From contig NZ_CP107836.1 in NCBI RefSeq assembly GCF_036346615.1, forward strand, positions 4,526,001 to 4,590,000: a stretch of 64,000 nucleotides of DNA, read 5' to 3'. Positions 34,646 to 43,013 of this stretch are shown one piece after another. The notes under the pieces were generated by a model. The model worked only from the letters and a program-made list of their open reading frames with translations. It was not told where the DNA came from and did not search any database. Within the stretch, counting starts at the first letter, position 1, and each line of letters starts with the position of its first letter. A program made the position numbers and the translations under genes. Origin of the DNA: Streptomyces sp. NBC_00523. Lineage in GTDB: Bacteria > Actinomycetota > Actinomycetes > Streptomycetales > Streptomycetaceae.

Positions 34646-34701
34646 CCCCGCCCGCCGGAGGTGCCCGGCCGCCGGAGGGCCCCGCCCGCCGGAGGCGCCC
34701 G
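34646..34701. repeat. 22-bp direct repeat in the marR leader
   Basis: CCCCGCCCGCCGGAGGTGCCCG (34646-34667) recurs at 34680-34701 with one change, and a partial copy (CCGCCGGAGG) lies between. It sits between the operator pair and the marR start. It may be mere GC-rich duplication or affect the marR leader; each unit contains a GGAGG. Confidence 0.6.
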
Positions 34702-34716
34702 CGTAGGCTGAGCGCC

Positions 34717-35226
34717 ATGGAGCAACGCGACTGGACCGACGGCCACGTGGAGCGCTGGAGACCCGTGCTTCCCGAGCTCGACGCGGATGTCGAGGGTGCG
34801 GTGACCCGGATGAAGAAGCTCTCCGTCCATCTGCGCCGGGTGCGCGAGCAGTCCCTCATCGACTTCGACCTGGACCGGCAGGAGTTCGACACCCTGCACA
34901 AGCTCGCCGGACGCGGCGGCACCGCGGCCCCGTCCGAACTGGCCGCCGACCTCGACCTCGCCCCCGCGTCCGTCACCGGCCGGCTGGACGCGGTCGAGCG
35001 CCGCGGTTTCGTCCGGCGCACCCCGTCCACCACGGACCGGCGCCGCGTCGACGTGGTGCTGACGGACGAGGGCCGGTCGACCTGGCTCGGCGCGATGGCC
35101 TTCCTCGGGCACGAGGAGGAACGGCTGCTCGGCGTCCTGGACGCGGACGAGCGGGCGCTGCTCAACGACATGCTGCGGCGCATCATGGTCGTCGCGGAGG
35201 ACCGGGGCGGGGCGGCCTGGGACTGA
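34717..35226 (+). CDS. MarR family transcriptional regulator
   Basis: A 169-residue winged-helix regulator. The HTH region is FDTLHKLAGRGGTAAPSELAADLDLAPASVTGRLDAVERRGFV, and the wing is TPSTTDRRRVDVVLTDEG (residues ~60-125), flanked by dimerisation helices. It most likely represses the divergent MFS exporter and itself through the two TCGGTACCGA-type sites in the shared gap. The stop lies one base from the end of the convergent gene. Confidence 0.92.
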   Translation: MEQRDWTDGHVERWRPVLPELDADVEGAVTRMKKLSVHLRRVREQSLIDFDLDRQEFDTLHKLAGRGGTAAPSELAADLDLAPASVTGRLDAVERRGFVRRTPSTTDRRRVDVVLTDEGRSTWLGAMAFLGHEEERLLGVLDADERALLNDMLRRIMVVAEDRGGAAWD

Positions 35227-35227
35227 C

Positions 35228-36001
35228 TCAGTCCTCCGCTGTGAGGCCCAGCTCCTCCCGCACCCCGTCCGGGCCGAGTTCCAGCAGCCGGGCCACCGCC
35301 TCGTTCCACCCCTCCGCCGCCCGCTCCACCGCGTCCCGGAAGCCCCGCCGCAGCGGACCCCCGGCCAGCAGCAGCGCGACGGCGGCGACCGGGCGCAGCA
35401 GCCACCGCCCGCGCACCGTGGCCACCGCCTCGACCGCCCAGCGCCCGTCCTCCGCGCGCCGGGGCCGCAGGTGCAGCCGCGCCTCACCCAGCAGGTGCTT
35501 CAGCCGCACGGTCACCGGCGCGCGCGGGGCGGGCGGCGCACCGGGCGGCAGCGCCGCCGCGTCCCACCACGCGGCCAGGTCGGCCCGCGCCCGCCCCGAC
35601 CCGCGCCGCAGCACACCCGAGCCGTCCGGCCCCCACATCCGGCCCCGCCCCTCGATGAGCCGGGGCCGGTCGGGCGCGGTCAGCCGCAGGGACACCTTGG
35701 CGTTCAGGTCCGGGGCGCTCAGCCGCTGCTCCACCTCGACCGCGGAGGCGCGCCGCCACTCCCGTATGCGGACCGCCATCCGCTCACCGTCGTCCGCCCG
35801 GCCGACCTCGTACAGCGCCCCGGCCCGGAGGTGACGCCCCTTCAGCAGCCTTAGGTCCTCGACGGGTTGGCCGTCCGGCGTGACGACGGTCGCGCCCTCG
35901 GCCCGGGTCGACTCGGCCAGGTCCCAGAGGAGCGGGGCGAGTTCGGCGACGAGGGGGCGCTCCACGGCCAGGACGGTGACGGAGTGCCGCAGGACGGCCA
36001 T
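35228..36001 (-). CDS. Hypothetical protein, function unknown
   Basis: A 257-residue protein I do not recognise. It starts MAVLRHSVTVLAVERPLVAELAPLLWDLAEST and continues with a mixed alpha/beta region rich in Arg and Asp. It has one weak hydrophobic stretch near residue 210 (RPVAAVALLLAGG) and a helical C terminus. No signal peptide, metal motif or nucleotide-binding loop is seen. It lies 13 bases after the preceding membrane-protein gene on the same strand, so the two are co-transcribed. Codon use matches the neighbours. Confidence 0.7.
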   Translation of the reverse strand: MAVLRHSVTVLAVERPLVAELAPLLWDLAESTRAEGATVVTPDGQPVEDLRLLKGRHLRAGALYEVGRADDGERMAVRIREWRRASAVEVEQRLSAPDLNAKVSLRLTAPDRPRLIEGRGRMWGPDGSGVLRRGSGRARADLAAWWDAAALPPGAPPAPRAPVTVRLKHLLGEARLHLRPRRAEDGRWAVEAVATVRGRWLLRPVAAVALLLAGGPLRRGFRDAVERAAEGWNEAVARLLELGPDGVREELGLTAED

Positions 36002-36014
36002 CGGGTGTCCGCCC

Positions 36015-36605
36015 TCAGACGCTCATCGAGCGGGCGGTGTTGACCTGGGACATCACCATCGGGAAGGTCTCCGGCTGATAGGCCGGGATCATCGTGGAGT
36101 GGTGGCGGCCCGCACTGGTCACCGTCACCTGGACGAAACCGGTCGTCCGCTTCTGCTTCATCAGCAGGAACAGCAGGCCGATCAGGCAGAACAGGGCGAA
36201 GATGATCGCCAGCACGATCGCGACCGGCGGGATCTTCTCCTCGGTGCGCGACATGTCCGTCGCCGTCCACACCGCGCCCCTCAGGGGCATCGTCCCGGAC
36301 GGCGTCACGATCGAATCGCTCATCACCGTGATGTCCCCGATGGACAGCACCGGCGCCCCGCCGCCCGCCGGAGCCGCGCCCGGATATCCGTATCCCGGGG
36401 GCTGCTGCGACGGATAGCCGTAGCCCGGCGGCTGCGACGGCGGGCCGGAGAGCGGCTGCGGGTAGCCGTAGACCGGATTGCCGCCCGACGGGTAGCCGTA
36501 GCCCTGGCCGTTCGGGACGCCGGGCGGAGGCCCGGGAGGTGTTCCGGGCGGCTGGGAGGGCCCCCACTTGGATGAGTCGTCCGCGTACGGATTCGGATCG
36601 CTCAA
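36015..36605 (-). CDS. Pro/Gly/Tyr-rich membrane protein, function unknown
   Basis: A 196-residue protein. The first ~85 residues are low-complexity with repeated GYGYP units. A beta-like stretch follows (VLSIGDITVMSDSIVTPSGTMPLRGAVW), then one transmembrane helix (PPVAIVLAIIFALFCLIGLLFLLM). The C-terminal ~45 residues are polar. The start is a TTG (GGGGAA upstream), with no better ATG or GTG that keeps the N terminus. The layout resembles the RDD protein at 15148-15732 only in its disordered start. It forms a two-gene unit with the hypothetical gene after it. Confidence 0.7.
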   Translation of the reverse strand: MSDPNPYADDSSKWGPSQPPGTPPGPPPGVPNGQGYGYPSGGNPVYGYPQPLSGPPSQPPGYGYPSQQPPGYGYPGAAPAGGGAPVLSIGDITVMSDSIVTPSGTMPLRGAVWTATDMSRTEEKIPPVAIVLAIIFALFCLIGLLFLLMKQKRTTGFVQVTVTSAGRHHSTMIPAYQPETFPMVMSQVNTARSMSV

Positions 36606-36706
36606 CGTTCCCCGCTCTCGCTCTCCCCGCGCACCCCCGTGGCGGCGGTGGGTGAACCGACCACCGGTTCCGCACGACCGTACCGTCCGGGCCGCCGGGA
36701 CGCAGC

Positions 36707-36742
36707 AAGAGGCCCGGACCCCCGAAGGGGACCGGGCCTCTT
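36707..36742 (-). terminator. Hairpin terminator after sdhB
   Basis: AAGAGGCCCGGACCCC (36707-36722) pairs with GGGGACCGGGCCTCTT (36727-36742) with a single mismatch and a 4-base loop. It lies 17 bases beyond the sdhB stop on the minus strand and ends the sdh operon before the next leftward gene. Confidence 0.85.
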
Positions 36743-36758
36743 CACAGGCGCGGGGGGA

Positions 36759-37535
36759 TCAGAAGCGACGCGTGATCAGCGCGCGCTTGACCTCCTGGAT
36801 CGCCTTGGTGACCTCGATGCCACGCGGGCAGGCGTCCGTGCAGTTGAAGGTGGTGCGGCAACGCCACACACCGTCACGGTCGTTGAGGATCTCCAGGCGC
36901 TGCTCGCCGCCCTCGTCGCGCGAGTCGAAGATGAAGCGGTGCGCGTTGACGATCGCCGCCGGGCCGAAGTACTGGCCGTCGTTCCAGAACACCGGGCACG
37001 AGGACGTGCACGCGGCGCACAGGATGCACTTGGTGGTGTCGTCGAAGCGCTCGCGGTCCTCGGGGGACTGCAGACGCTCGCGGGTCGGCTCGTTCCCCTT
37101 GGTGATGAGGAAGGGCATGACGTCGCGGTACGCCTGGAAGAACGGGTCCATGTCGACCACGAGGTCCTTGAGGACCGTGAGGCCCTTGATGGCCTCGATC
37201 GTGATCGGCTTCTCCGGACTCAGGTCCTTGATCAGCGTCTTGCAGGCGAGCCTGTTCTTGCCGTTGATCCGCATGGCGTCCGAACCGCAGATGCCGTGCG
37301 CGCAGGACCGGCGGAACGTGAGCGTCCCGTCCTGGTCCCACTTGATCTTGTGAAGGGCGTCGAGGACACGCTCCTTCGGGTCGATCTCGATCTGGAAGTC
37401 CTGCCACTGGGCCTCGTCGGAGACCTCCGGGTTGAACCGCCGGATGCGGAACGTGGCCGTGATGTACGGCGAGTCGGCGAAGCCGGCCTCGGGCTCGGGA
37501 GCCTTGTCGGCCTTGTCCAGGGTGGGTGTAGCCAT
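36759..37535 (-). CDS. sdhB: Succinate dehydrogenase iron-sulfur subunit
   Basis: A 258-residue subunit carrying the three Fe-S clusters that pass electrons from SdhA flavin to the quinone. The [2Fe-2S] ligands lie in RRSCAHGICGSDAM followed by RLAC. The [4Fe-4S] and [3Fe-4S] ligands lie in CILCAACTSSCPVF, CRTTFNCTDACPRGI and the Cys before. Its ATG overlaps the sdhA stop by one base (TGATG), so the two are translated together. It is the last gene of sdhCDAB. Confidence 0.98.
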   Translation of the reverse strand: MATPTLDKADKAPEPEAGFADSPYITATFRIRRFNPEVSDEAQWQDFQIEIDPKERVLDALHKIKWDQDGTLTFRRSCAHGICGSDAMRINGKNRLACKTLIKDLSPEKPITIEAIKGLTVLKDLVVDMDPFFQAYRDVMPFLITKGNEPTRERLQSPEDRERFDDTTKCILCAACTSSCPVFWNDGQYFGPAAIVNAHRFIFDSRDEGGEQRLEILNDRDGVWRCRTTFNCTDACPRGIEVTKAIQEVKRALITRRF

Positions 37536-39289
37536 CAGTACTTACGCTCCATCGGCTGGTAGCGGGTCGTGACGACCGGCTTGTAGTCCAGCCGGATCGA
37601 CTCGGTGCCGTCCTCGGCGACCTCGCGGTACGCCATGGTGTGGCGCATGAAGTTGACGTCGTCGCGGTTCGGGTAGTCCTCGCGGTAGTGACCGCCGCGG
37701 GACTCCTTGCGCGCCAGCGCCGACGTCGCCATGACCTCGGCCAGGTCGAGCAGGTTGCCCAGCTCGATGGCCTCCAGCAGGTCGGTGTTGAACCGCTTGC
37801 CCTTGTCCTGGACGGAGACGTCCAGGTAGCGCTTGCGCAGCTCCGCGATCTTGTCGACCGCGGTCTTGATCGTCTGCTCGGTGCGGAACACCATCACGTT
37901 GGCGTCCATGCACTCCTGGAGCTCCTGGCGGATCGCAGCGACCCGCTCGGTGCCCGTGGAGTTGCGCAGCCGCTCGACCTGGTCGATGACCTGCTGCGCC
38001 GGGTCCTCGGGAAGCTCGGGGAGGTCGCTCTTCGCGGAGTACTCGGCGGCGGCGATGCCCGCGCGGCGTCCGAAGACGTTGATGTCGAGCAGCGAGTTGG
38101 TGCCGAGGCGGTTGGCGCCGTGCACCGACACACAGGCGACCTCGCCGGCGGCGTACAGGCCCGGGACGACGGTGGTGTTGTCGGCCAGCACCTCGCCCTC
38201 GACGTTGGTCGGGATGCCGCCCATGGCGTAGTGCGCGGTCGGCTGGATCGGGATCGGGTCCGTGTAGGGCTCGATGCCGAGGTACGTACGCGCGAACTCG
38301 GTGATGTCCGGGAGCTTGGCGTCCAGCTGCTCCGGCGGGAGGTGCGTCAGGTCGAGGTAGACGTGGTCGCCCTCGGGACCGCAGCCGCGGCCCTCGCGGA
38401 TCTCCGTGTAGATGGAGCGGGACACGACGTCACGGGACGCGAGGTCCTTCATGACGGGCGCGTACTTCTCCATGAAGCGCTCGCCGTCCTTGTTGCGGAG
38501 GATGCCGCCCTCACCGCGGGCGCCCTCCGTCAGCAGGATGCCCATGCGCCAGATGCCGGTCGGGTGGAACTGGAAGAACTCCATGTCCTCCAGCGGCAGA
38601 CCCCGGCGGTAGCAGGCGGCCTGGCCGTCACCGGTCAGGGTGTGCGCGTTCGACGTCACCTTGAAGAACTTGCCGGTGCCGCCGGAGGCGTAGATGACCG
38701 CCTTCGCGCGGAAGACGTGGATCTCACCGGTGGCCAGCTCGTAGGCGACGACGCCGGCGGACTTCTTGACGCCGTCCTCCTCGACCACCAGCTGGTCCAG
38801 GACGTAGAACTCGTTGAAGAACTCCACGCCCTCCTTGACGCAGTTCTGGTAGAGCGTCTGGAGGATCATGTGGCCGGTGCGGTCGCCCGAGTAGCACGCG
38901 CGGCGGACCGGGGCCTCGCCGTGGTTGCGGGAGTGACCGCCGAAGCGACGCTGGTCGATCTTGCCCTCGGGCGTGCGGCCGAACGGCAGGCCCATCTTCT
39001 CCAGGTCGAGAACGGCGTCGATGGCCTCCTTCGCCAGGATCTCGGCGGCGTCCTGGTCGACCAGGTAGTCACCGCCCTTGATCGTGTCGAAGGTGTGCCA
39101 CTCCCAGTTGTCCTCCTCCACGTTGGCCAGCGCGGCGGCCATGCCGCCCTGCGCGGCGCCCGTGTGGGAGCGGGTGGGGTAGAGCTTGGTCAGCACGGCG
39201 GTGCGGCTGCGCTTGGTCGACTCGATGGCCGCGCGCATGCCGGCGCCGCCGGCGCCGACGATGACGGTGTCGTACGTGTGGATCTGCAT
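37535..39289 (-). CDS. sdhA: Succinate dehydrogenase flavoprotein subunit
   Basis: A 584-residue FAD-binding subunit that oxidises succinate to fumarate. DTVIVGAGGAGMRAAIESTK is the dinucleotide-binding motif. SHTGAAQGGMAAAL contains the region with the FAD-linked histidine (RSHTGAAQGG). PTAHYAMGGIPTN and HGANRLGTNSLLD hold substrate-site residues. It is peripheral on the cytoplasmic membrane face. Full length; 30 bases separate it from sdhD. Confidence 0.98.
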   Translation of the reverse strand: MQIHTYDTVIVGAGGAGMRAAIESTKRSRTAVLTKLYPTRSHTGAAQGGMAAALANVEEDNWEWHTFDTIKGGDYLVDQDAAEILAKEAIDAVLDLEKMGLPFGRTPEGKIDQRRFGGHSRNHGEAPVRRACYSGDRTGHMILQTLYQNCVKEGVEFFNEFYVLDQLVVEEDGVKKSAGVVAYELATGEIHVFRAKAVIYASGGTGKFFKVTSNAHTLTGDGQAACYRRGLPLEDMEFFQFHPTGIWRMGILLTEGARGEGGILRNKDGERFMEKYAPVMKDLASRDVVSRSIYTEIREGRGCGPEGDHVYLDLTHLPPEQLDAKLPDITEFARTYLGIEPYTDPIPIQPTAHYAMGGIPTNVEGEVLADNTTVVPGLYAAGEVACVSVHGANRLGTNSLLDINVFGRRAGIAAAEYSAKSDLPELPEDPAQQVIDQVERLRNSTGTERVAAIRQELQECMDANVMVFRTEQTIKTAVDKIAELRKRYLDVSVQDKGKRFNTDLLEAIELGNLLDLAEVMATSALARKESRGGHYREDYPNRDDVNFMRHTMAYREVAEDGTESIRLDYKPVVTTRYQPMERKY

Positions 39290-39319
39290 GGTTTACCTCT
39301 GGTCCTTCGGGCCCGGCGC

Positions 39320-39793
39320 CTAGCGGATGTTCGGGTCGAAGGTGAAGATCACCAGCGTGCCCAGCAGGACGGTGAACACCGTGGCGGTGTACAGCAGCAT
39401 CTTCAGCCAGAAGCGGGTGTTGTCCCGTTCGGCGTAGTCGTTGATGACCGTACGCAGACCGTTGGCGCCGTGCAGCATGGCGAGCCACAGCATCGCCAGG
39501 TCCCAGACCTGCCAGAACGGCGAGGCCCAGCGGCCCGCCACGAAGGCGAAGCCGATCTTGGACACGCCGCCGTCCAGCACCAGCTGGATCAGCAGGTGGC
39601 CGAGGACGAGGACGACCAGCACGATGCCCGACAGGCGCATGAAGAGCCAGGCGTACATCTCGAAGTTGGTGCGCGAGCCCTTGGGGGTCTTGCCGGTCCG
39701 CTTGCGCGGCGGCTCGATGACGGGGGCCGGGTTGTCGACGTCGTACAAGGAAACGCCTTCGACGGCGCCGATCGCGGAAGTCTCGGTGGACAT
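39320..39793 (-). CDS. sdhD: Succinate dehydrogenase membrane anchor subunit
   Basis: A 157-residue hydrophobic subunit with three transmembrane helices: YAWLFMRLSGIVLVVLVLGH, WDLAMLWLAMLHGANGLRTV and LKMLLYTATVFTVLLGTLVIF. The histidines in VLGHLL and LHGANG are candidate haem or quinone ligands. The N-terminal ~45 residues are a polar extension. It follows sdhC by five bases. Confidence 0.93.
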   Translation of the reverse strand: MSTETSAIGAVEGVSLYDVDNPAPVIEPPRKRTGKTPKGSRTNFEMYAWLFMRLSGIVLVVLVLGHLLIQLVLDGGVSKIGFAFVAGRWASPFWQVWDLAMLWLAMLHGANGLRTVINDYAERDNTRFWLKMLLYTATVFTVLLGTLVIFTFDPNIR

Positions 39794-39798
39794 GGGCC

Positions 39799-40179
39799 TC
39801 AGCTCCCGAAGAGTTCGCGTACGGCGTGGCCGAGCACGGGGTACAGGGCACCCAGCATCAGCACGATCCAGATGCCCAGCACGACCCAGAGCATCTGCTT
39901 CTGAACGCGCGGGCCCTTGGCCCAGAAGTCCACGGCGACGATGCGCAGACCGTTCAGCGCGTGGAAGAGAATCGCGGCCACCAGGCCGTATTCGAGCAGC
40001 GCGACGATCGGCGTCTTGTACGTGGACACGACGTCGTCGTAGGCCTCGGGGGAGACGCGGACGAGGGCGGTGTCCAGGACATGAACGAACAGGAAGAAGA
40101 AAATGAGGACACCGGTGACTCGATGAGCCACCCAGGACCACATGCCTTCCCGGCCGCGGTACAGCGTTCCAGCCGGCAC
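39799..40179 (-). CDS. sdhC: Succinate dehydrogenase cytochrome b556 subunit
   Basis: A 126-residue membrane subunit. It starts PAGTLYRGREGMWSWVAHRVTGVLIFFFLFVHVLD, the SdhC signature with Ser/Arg near the quinone site (SWVAHRVTG) and the haem-ligand histidine region (FVHVLD). Three helices are visible. The GTG start follows a GGAGGG ribosome site; an upstream in-frame start lacks one. It is the first gene of sdhCDAB, with a 243-base promoter region upstream in which I find no clear dyad. Confidence 0.95.
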   Translation of the reverse strand: MPAGTLYRGREGMWSWVAHRVTGVLIFFFLFVHVLDTALVRVSPEAYDDVVSTYKTPIVALLEYGLVAAILFHALNGLRIVAVDFWAKGPRVQKQMLWVVLGIWIVLMLGALYPVLGHAVRELFGS

Positions 40180-40422
40180 GGAAGAACCCTCCGGGAGCGG
40201 GGATTGGGGTCGGCCGGCTTGACTGTCGGTCTGACCCGGCCGGGTACGGTCCACCGGCCCCGGCCATCGTAGCGACGGTTTGTCGGTTCGATCGCGCGGG
40301 GCCCTCCGGTGTGATCAAAGTGGCAACGAAACAGGCACGGACGGGCTATGGACAGCCCTCCGCGACCCTGCTCGGCCCCTCCGTGCGGGGGAATCCGGCC
40401 CGCCCGGCCCGTCCGCAACCCG

Positions 40423-40932
40423 TTATCGACTCGATACCAACGCGGCCAGTCGACCCCGGGCGAGTCGCCGCATTTCGTCCGCCGCGACCGCCCGCTCCCG
40501 GTCCTCCTCGTGCCCCAGCCGGGCCCGGATGCCGGCCAGGACCTGGTCCGGGTGCTCGGCAGGCGGATAGCCGTCCAGGCAGATCACGAAGGCGTGGCCG
40601 AACCTGCGTTCGTACTCGGCGTGGGCGGCGGCCAGTGCGAGATGGGCGGAGCGCGGCGCGTCCGGCCGCAGCCCCGGTGACTCCTCGGCCGCCAGCGCCT
40701 CGGCATGATCGGCGGGGGCCAGGTCGTAGGCCGCCTCGTCGGCCGCGGCGAGCAGCGCGTCCGTGTCCGGGTAGGGGCGGTGGTCGGCGAGCCGGCGCGC
40801 CCAGGCCGCGCTGCCGAAGCACTCCAGGAGGGCCGCCTCGGCCTCGGGGGCGGGCGCGCCGTTGAACCGGGGCAGGCCCCAGGCGTGCGGGGCGGACCGG
40901 GCGGGGGCGCCGCTGCGGCTCTGTACGGGCAC
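40423..40932 (-). CDS. OHCU decarboxylase-like protein (purine/urate pathway family)
   Basis: A 169-residue all-helical protein of the 2-oxo-4-hydroxy-4-carboxy-5-ureidoimidazoline decarboxylase family, which finishes conversion of urate to allantoin. Matches are LPRFNGAPAPEAEAALLECFGSAAWARRL at the N terminus, AAHAEYERRFGHAFVIC, and the C-terminal RLGHEEDRERAVAADEMRRLARGRLAALV. The usual catalytic HPxIG segment reads ADHAEALA, keeping His but lacking Pro-x-Ile-Gly. No urate oxidase or allantoin genes are adjacent. The GTG start gives family length; the open frame continues 57 codons upstream. Activity is uncertain. Confidence 0.75.
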   Translation of the reverse strand: MPVQSRSGAPARSAPHAWGLPRFNGAPAPEAEAALLECFGSAAWARRLADHRPYPDTDALLAAADEAAYDLAPADHAEALAAEESPGLRPDAPRSAHLALAAAHAEYERRFGHAFVICLDGYPPAEHPDQVLAGIRARLGHEEDRERAVAADEMRRLARGRLAALVSSR

Positions 40933-41288
40933 GGCGGTGCGCCGGGCGGGCCGGGGCGGCTGCTCGGGAAGGCCGGCGTGGGACTCGCTGGACCTGGACA
41001 GCGGGAGCTCCCGAATGGAGAGATGAAGGGGGACTCGGATGTGAAGGAAGCTCAACGCTAGCGAGGAGGGGATAAGGGTGGGCGAAGGATGCGCGAATTT
41101 CACCCGGACGGGAGAGTTTCGCGATGCCTGGCGAGCGGTTGTGTGAGGAGAATGCCCGGTTACCTCCCTTCATCTGCCCCTTTTCCTCGTAGTTCTGCTC
41201 CCTTTACTCCGACCCGCCCCTGACTTTTCCCTGACCCGCCTCTGACTTTTCTCCCCCCACGTTTCTCCGAACCGGAGGTTTCTGACTG
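40933..41288. other. Divergent intergenic region, OHCU-like gene / GH20 gene, with a 22-bp tandem repeat
   Basis: The gap contains two tandem 22-base units, GACCCGCCCCTGACTTTTCC(CT) at 41211-41232 and a 19-of-21 match at 41233-41254, inside a T/C-rich stretch ending 20 bases before the GH20 ribosome site GGAGG. I see no DasR-type site. If the OHCU-like gene starts further upstream than annotated, part of this gap would be coding. Confidence 0.45.
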
Positions 41289-42884
41289 ATGGCATCCTCA
41301 CGCGGCGCCCTCCTGGCCGTGACGGCGGTGGCCGCGGCGAGCGTCGTGCTCGTCGGCTGCGGCGGCTCCGGAACCGAGCACGGCAACGGCCCCGAGACGT
41401 CCCGTGCGGCGTCGTCCCCTTCCCCCACCCCGTCACCGACCCGCAGCTACCCGCTCTCCAAGACGCCCCGCACCATCCCCGCCGTACGCGAGCACACCCC
41501 CGCCCACGGGCCCGGCTGGAAGCCCGGCAAGGACAGCGGGGTGGTCCTCGCGAAGGGCAGCGGCAAGCTCGCCGACGAGGGCAAGCTGCTGGCCGGCGAG
41601 CTGAAGATCCACTACCGGGGCGAGGCGGCCGCCCGCGCCGGTGACGTCGAGCTGGCCCTCACCCCGAAGGCGTCCGGCGGGTCCGAGTCGTACACCCTGC
41701 GCACCGCCGACGGGCGGGTGCGGATCAGCGGGCCGGGCGAGGCGGGCGTCTTCTACGGGACGCGCACCCTCAAGCAGTCCGTGCGCGCCGACGGCTCGAT
41801 GCCCGAGGGCGAGGTGCGCGACCGGCCCGACAAGCCGCAGCGCGGCCTCAACCTCGACATCGCCCGCAAGCACTACACCGCGTCCTGGATCGAGGACCGG
41901 ATGCACGAGATGGCCGACCTCAAGCTCAACCAGCTCGGCCTGCACTTCTCCGACGACCAGGCGTTCCGCATCGAGTCGGACACGCACCCCGAGGTGGTCT
42001 CGCCGGACCACCTGACGAAGAAGCAGGTGCGGCACATCGTCGCCCTGGCCGGCCGGCTGCACATCCAGGTCGTCCCGGAGATCGACTCGCCGGGCCACCT
42101 CGGCGCGGTGCTGCGCGCCCACCCCGACCTCCAGCTGCACAACGTCTCGGGCGTCGCCTCGACCGGGTCGCTGGACATCTCCAAGCCGGGCGCGGCCAAG
42201 CTGATCGACGAGCTCCTCGGCGAGTACGCGGAGCTGTTCGGCGGCGCGTACTGGCACCTGGGCGGCGACGAGTACCGGGCGCTGATGGCGAGCAACCCGG
42301 CCGCCTCCTACCCGCAGCTCCAGCGCGCGGCGGTCGCGAAGTACGGCTCCGGGGCCGGCATCTCCGACCTCGCCACCGGCTGGCTCAACGACCGGGCGAA
42401 GGTGGTCCGCAAGCACGACATGCGGCCGAAGGCGTGGAACGACGGCCAGTTCCGCGACAGCGAGGTGCGCGCCGACAAGGACATCGAGGTCGAGTACTGG
42501 ACGGGCAAGGAGTACGGGGCCCGGTCGCCGGAGGAGTATCTGCGCGAGGGCCGCAAGGTCCTCAACCTCAACGACGAGTTCATGTACTACGTGCTCGGCC
42601 AGCCCAACGCCTTCGTCTACCCGACCGGCAAGCGGATCTACGAGCAGTGGACCCCGCTCGTGCTGCGCGGCACCACCCCGGTCCCGGCGCGCTACTCGGA
42701 CCAGATCCTCGGCGGCCGGTTCGCGGTCTGGGGCGACTTCCCGAACGCCCAGACCGCCGAGCAGGTCGCCGCGGGCATCCGGATGCCGCTGCGGGCGACG
42801 GCCCAGAAGCTGTGGGTCCCGGGCAAGCCGAAGCTGAGCTACGCGAAATTCCAGTCCCTGGCGAAGGAGATCGACGCGGGCTGA
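41289..42884 (+). CDS. Lipoprotein beta-N-acetylhexosaminidase (GH20)
   Basis: A 531-residue exported glycosidase. A signal peptide with lipobox LVGC (Cys24) precedes a Ser/Pro/Thr linker. An N-terminal GH20b-like domain follows (VELALTPKASGGSESYTL), then the GH20 barrel with GLNLDIARKHY and LNQLGLHFSDDQAFRIE. The catalytic pair lies in WHLGGDEY, near residue 325. It removes terminal GlcNAc/GalNAc from chito-oligosaccharides or muropeptides outside the cell. The ATG has a GGAGG site 10 bases upstream. It is single, followed by a clear terminator. Confidence 0.92.
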   Translation: MASSRGALLAVTAVAAASVVLVGCGGSGTEHGNGPETSRAASSPSPTPSPTRSYPLSKTPRTIPAVREHTPAHGPGWKPGKDSGVVLAKGSGKLADEGKLLAGELKIHYRGEAAARAGDVELALTPKASGGSESYTLRTADGRVRISGPGEAGVFYGTRTLKQSVRADGSMPEGEVRDRPDKPQRGLNLDIARKHYTASWIEDRMHEMADLKLNQLGLHFSDDQAFRIESDTHPEVVSPDHLTKKQVRHIVALAGRLHIQVVPEIDSPGHLGAVLRAHPDLQLHNVSGVASTGSLDISKPGAAKLIDELLGEYAELFGGAYWHLGGDEYRALMASNPAASYPQLQRAAVAKYGSGAGISDLATGWLNDRAKVVRKHDMRPKAWNDGQFRDSEVRADKDIEVEYWTGKEYGARSPEEYLREGRKVLNLNDEFMYYVLGQPNAFVYPTGKRIYEQWTPLVLRGTTPVPARYSDQILGGRFAVWGDFPNAQTAEQVAAGIRMPLRATAQKLWVPGKPKLSYAKFQSLAKEIDAG

Positions 42885-42914
42885 GCCGCCGGAAACGTCT
42901 CTGACCATGGACAA

Positions 42915-42948
42915 CGCGGCCACCGGGCATTACGTTCCGGTGGCCGCG
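42915..42948 (+). terminator. Hairpin terminator after the GH20 gene
   Basis: A perfect 12-bp stem (CGCGGCCACCGG 42915-42926 with 42937-42948) closes a 10-base loop, starting 31 bases after the stop codon. Confidence 0.85.
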
Positions 42949-43013
42949 CTCGTCCGGGGAGGGACGCGCGCGCTTCTCGCGTCGACGTCTGAATCCTGGG
43001 GGGTTCCGTTTCC

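Noticed and set aside
41180..41288. DasR operator before the hexosaminidase gene
   Set aside because: I looked for the ACTGGTCTAGACCAGT-type dyad expected for GlcNAc control and found none; only a 22-bp tandem repeat is present.
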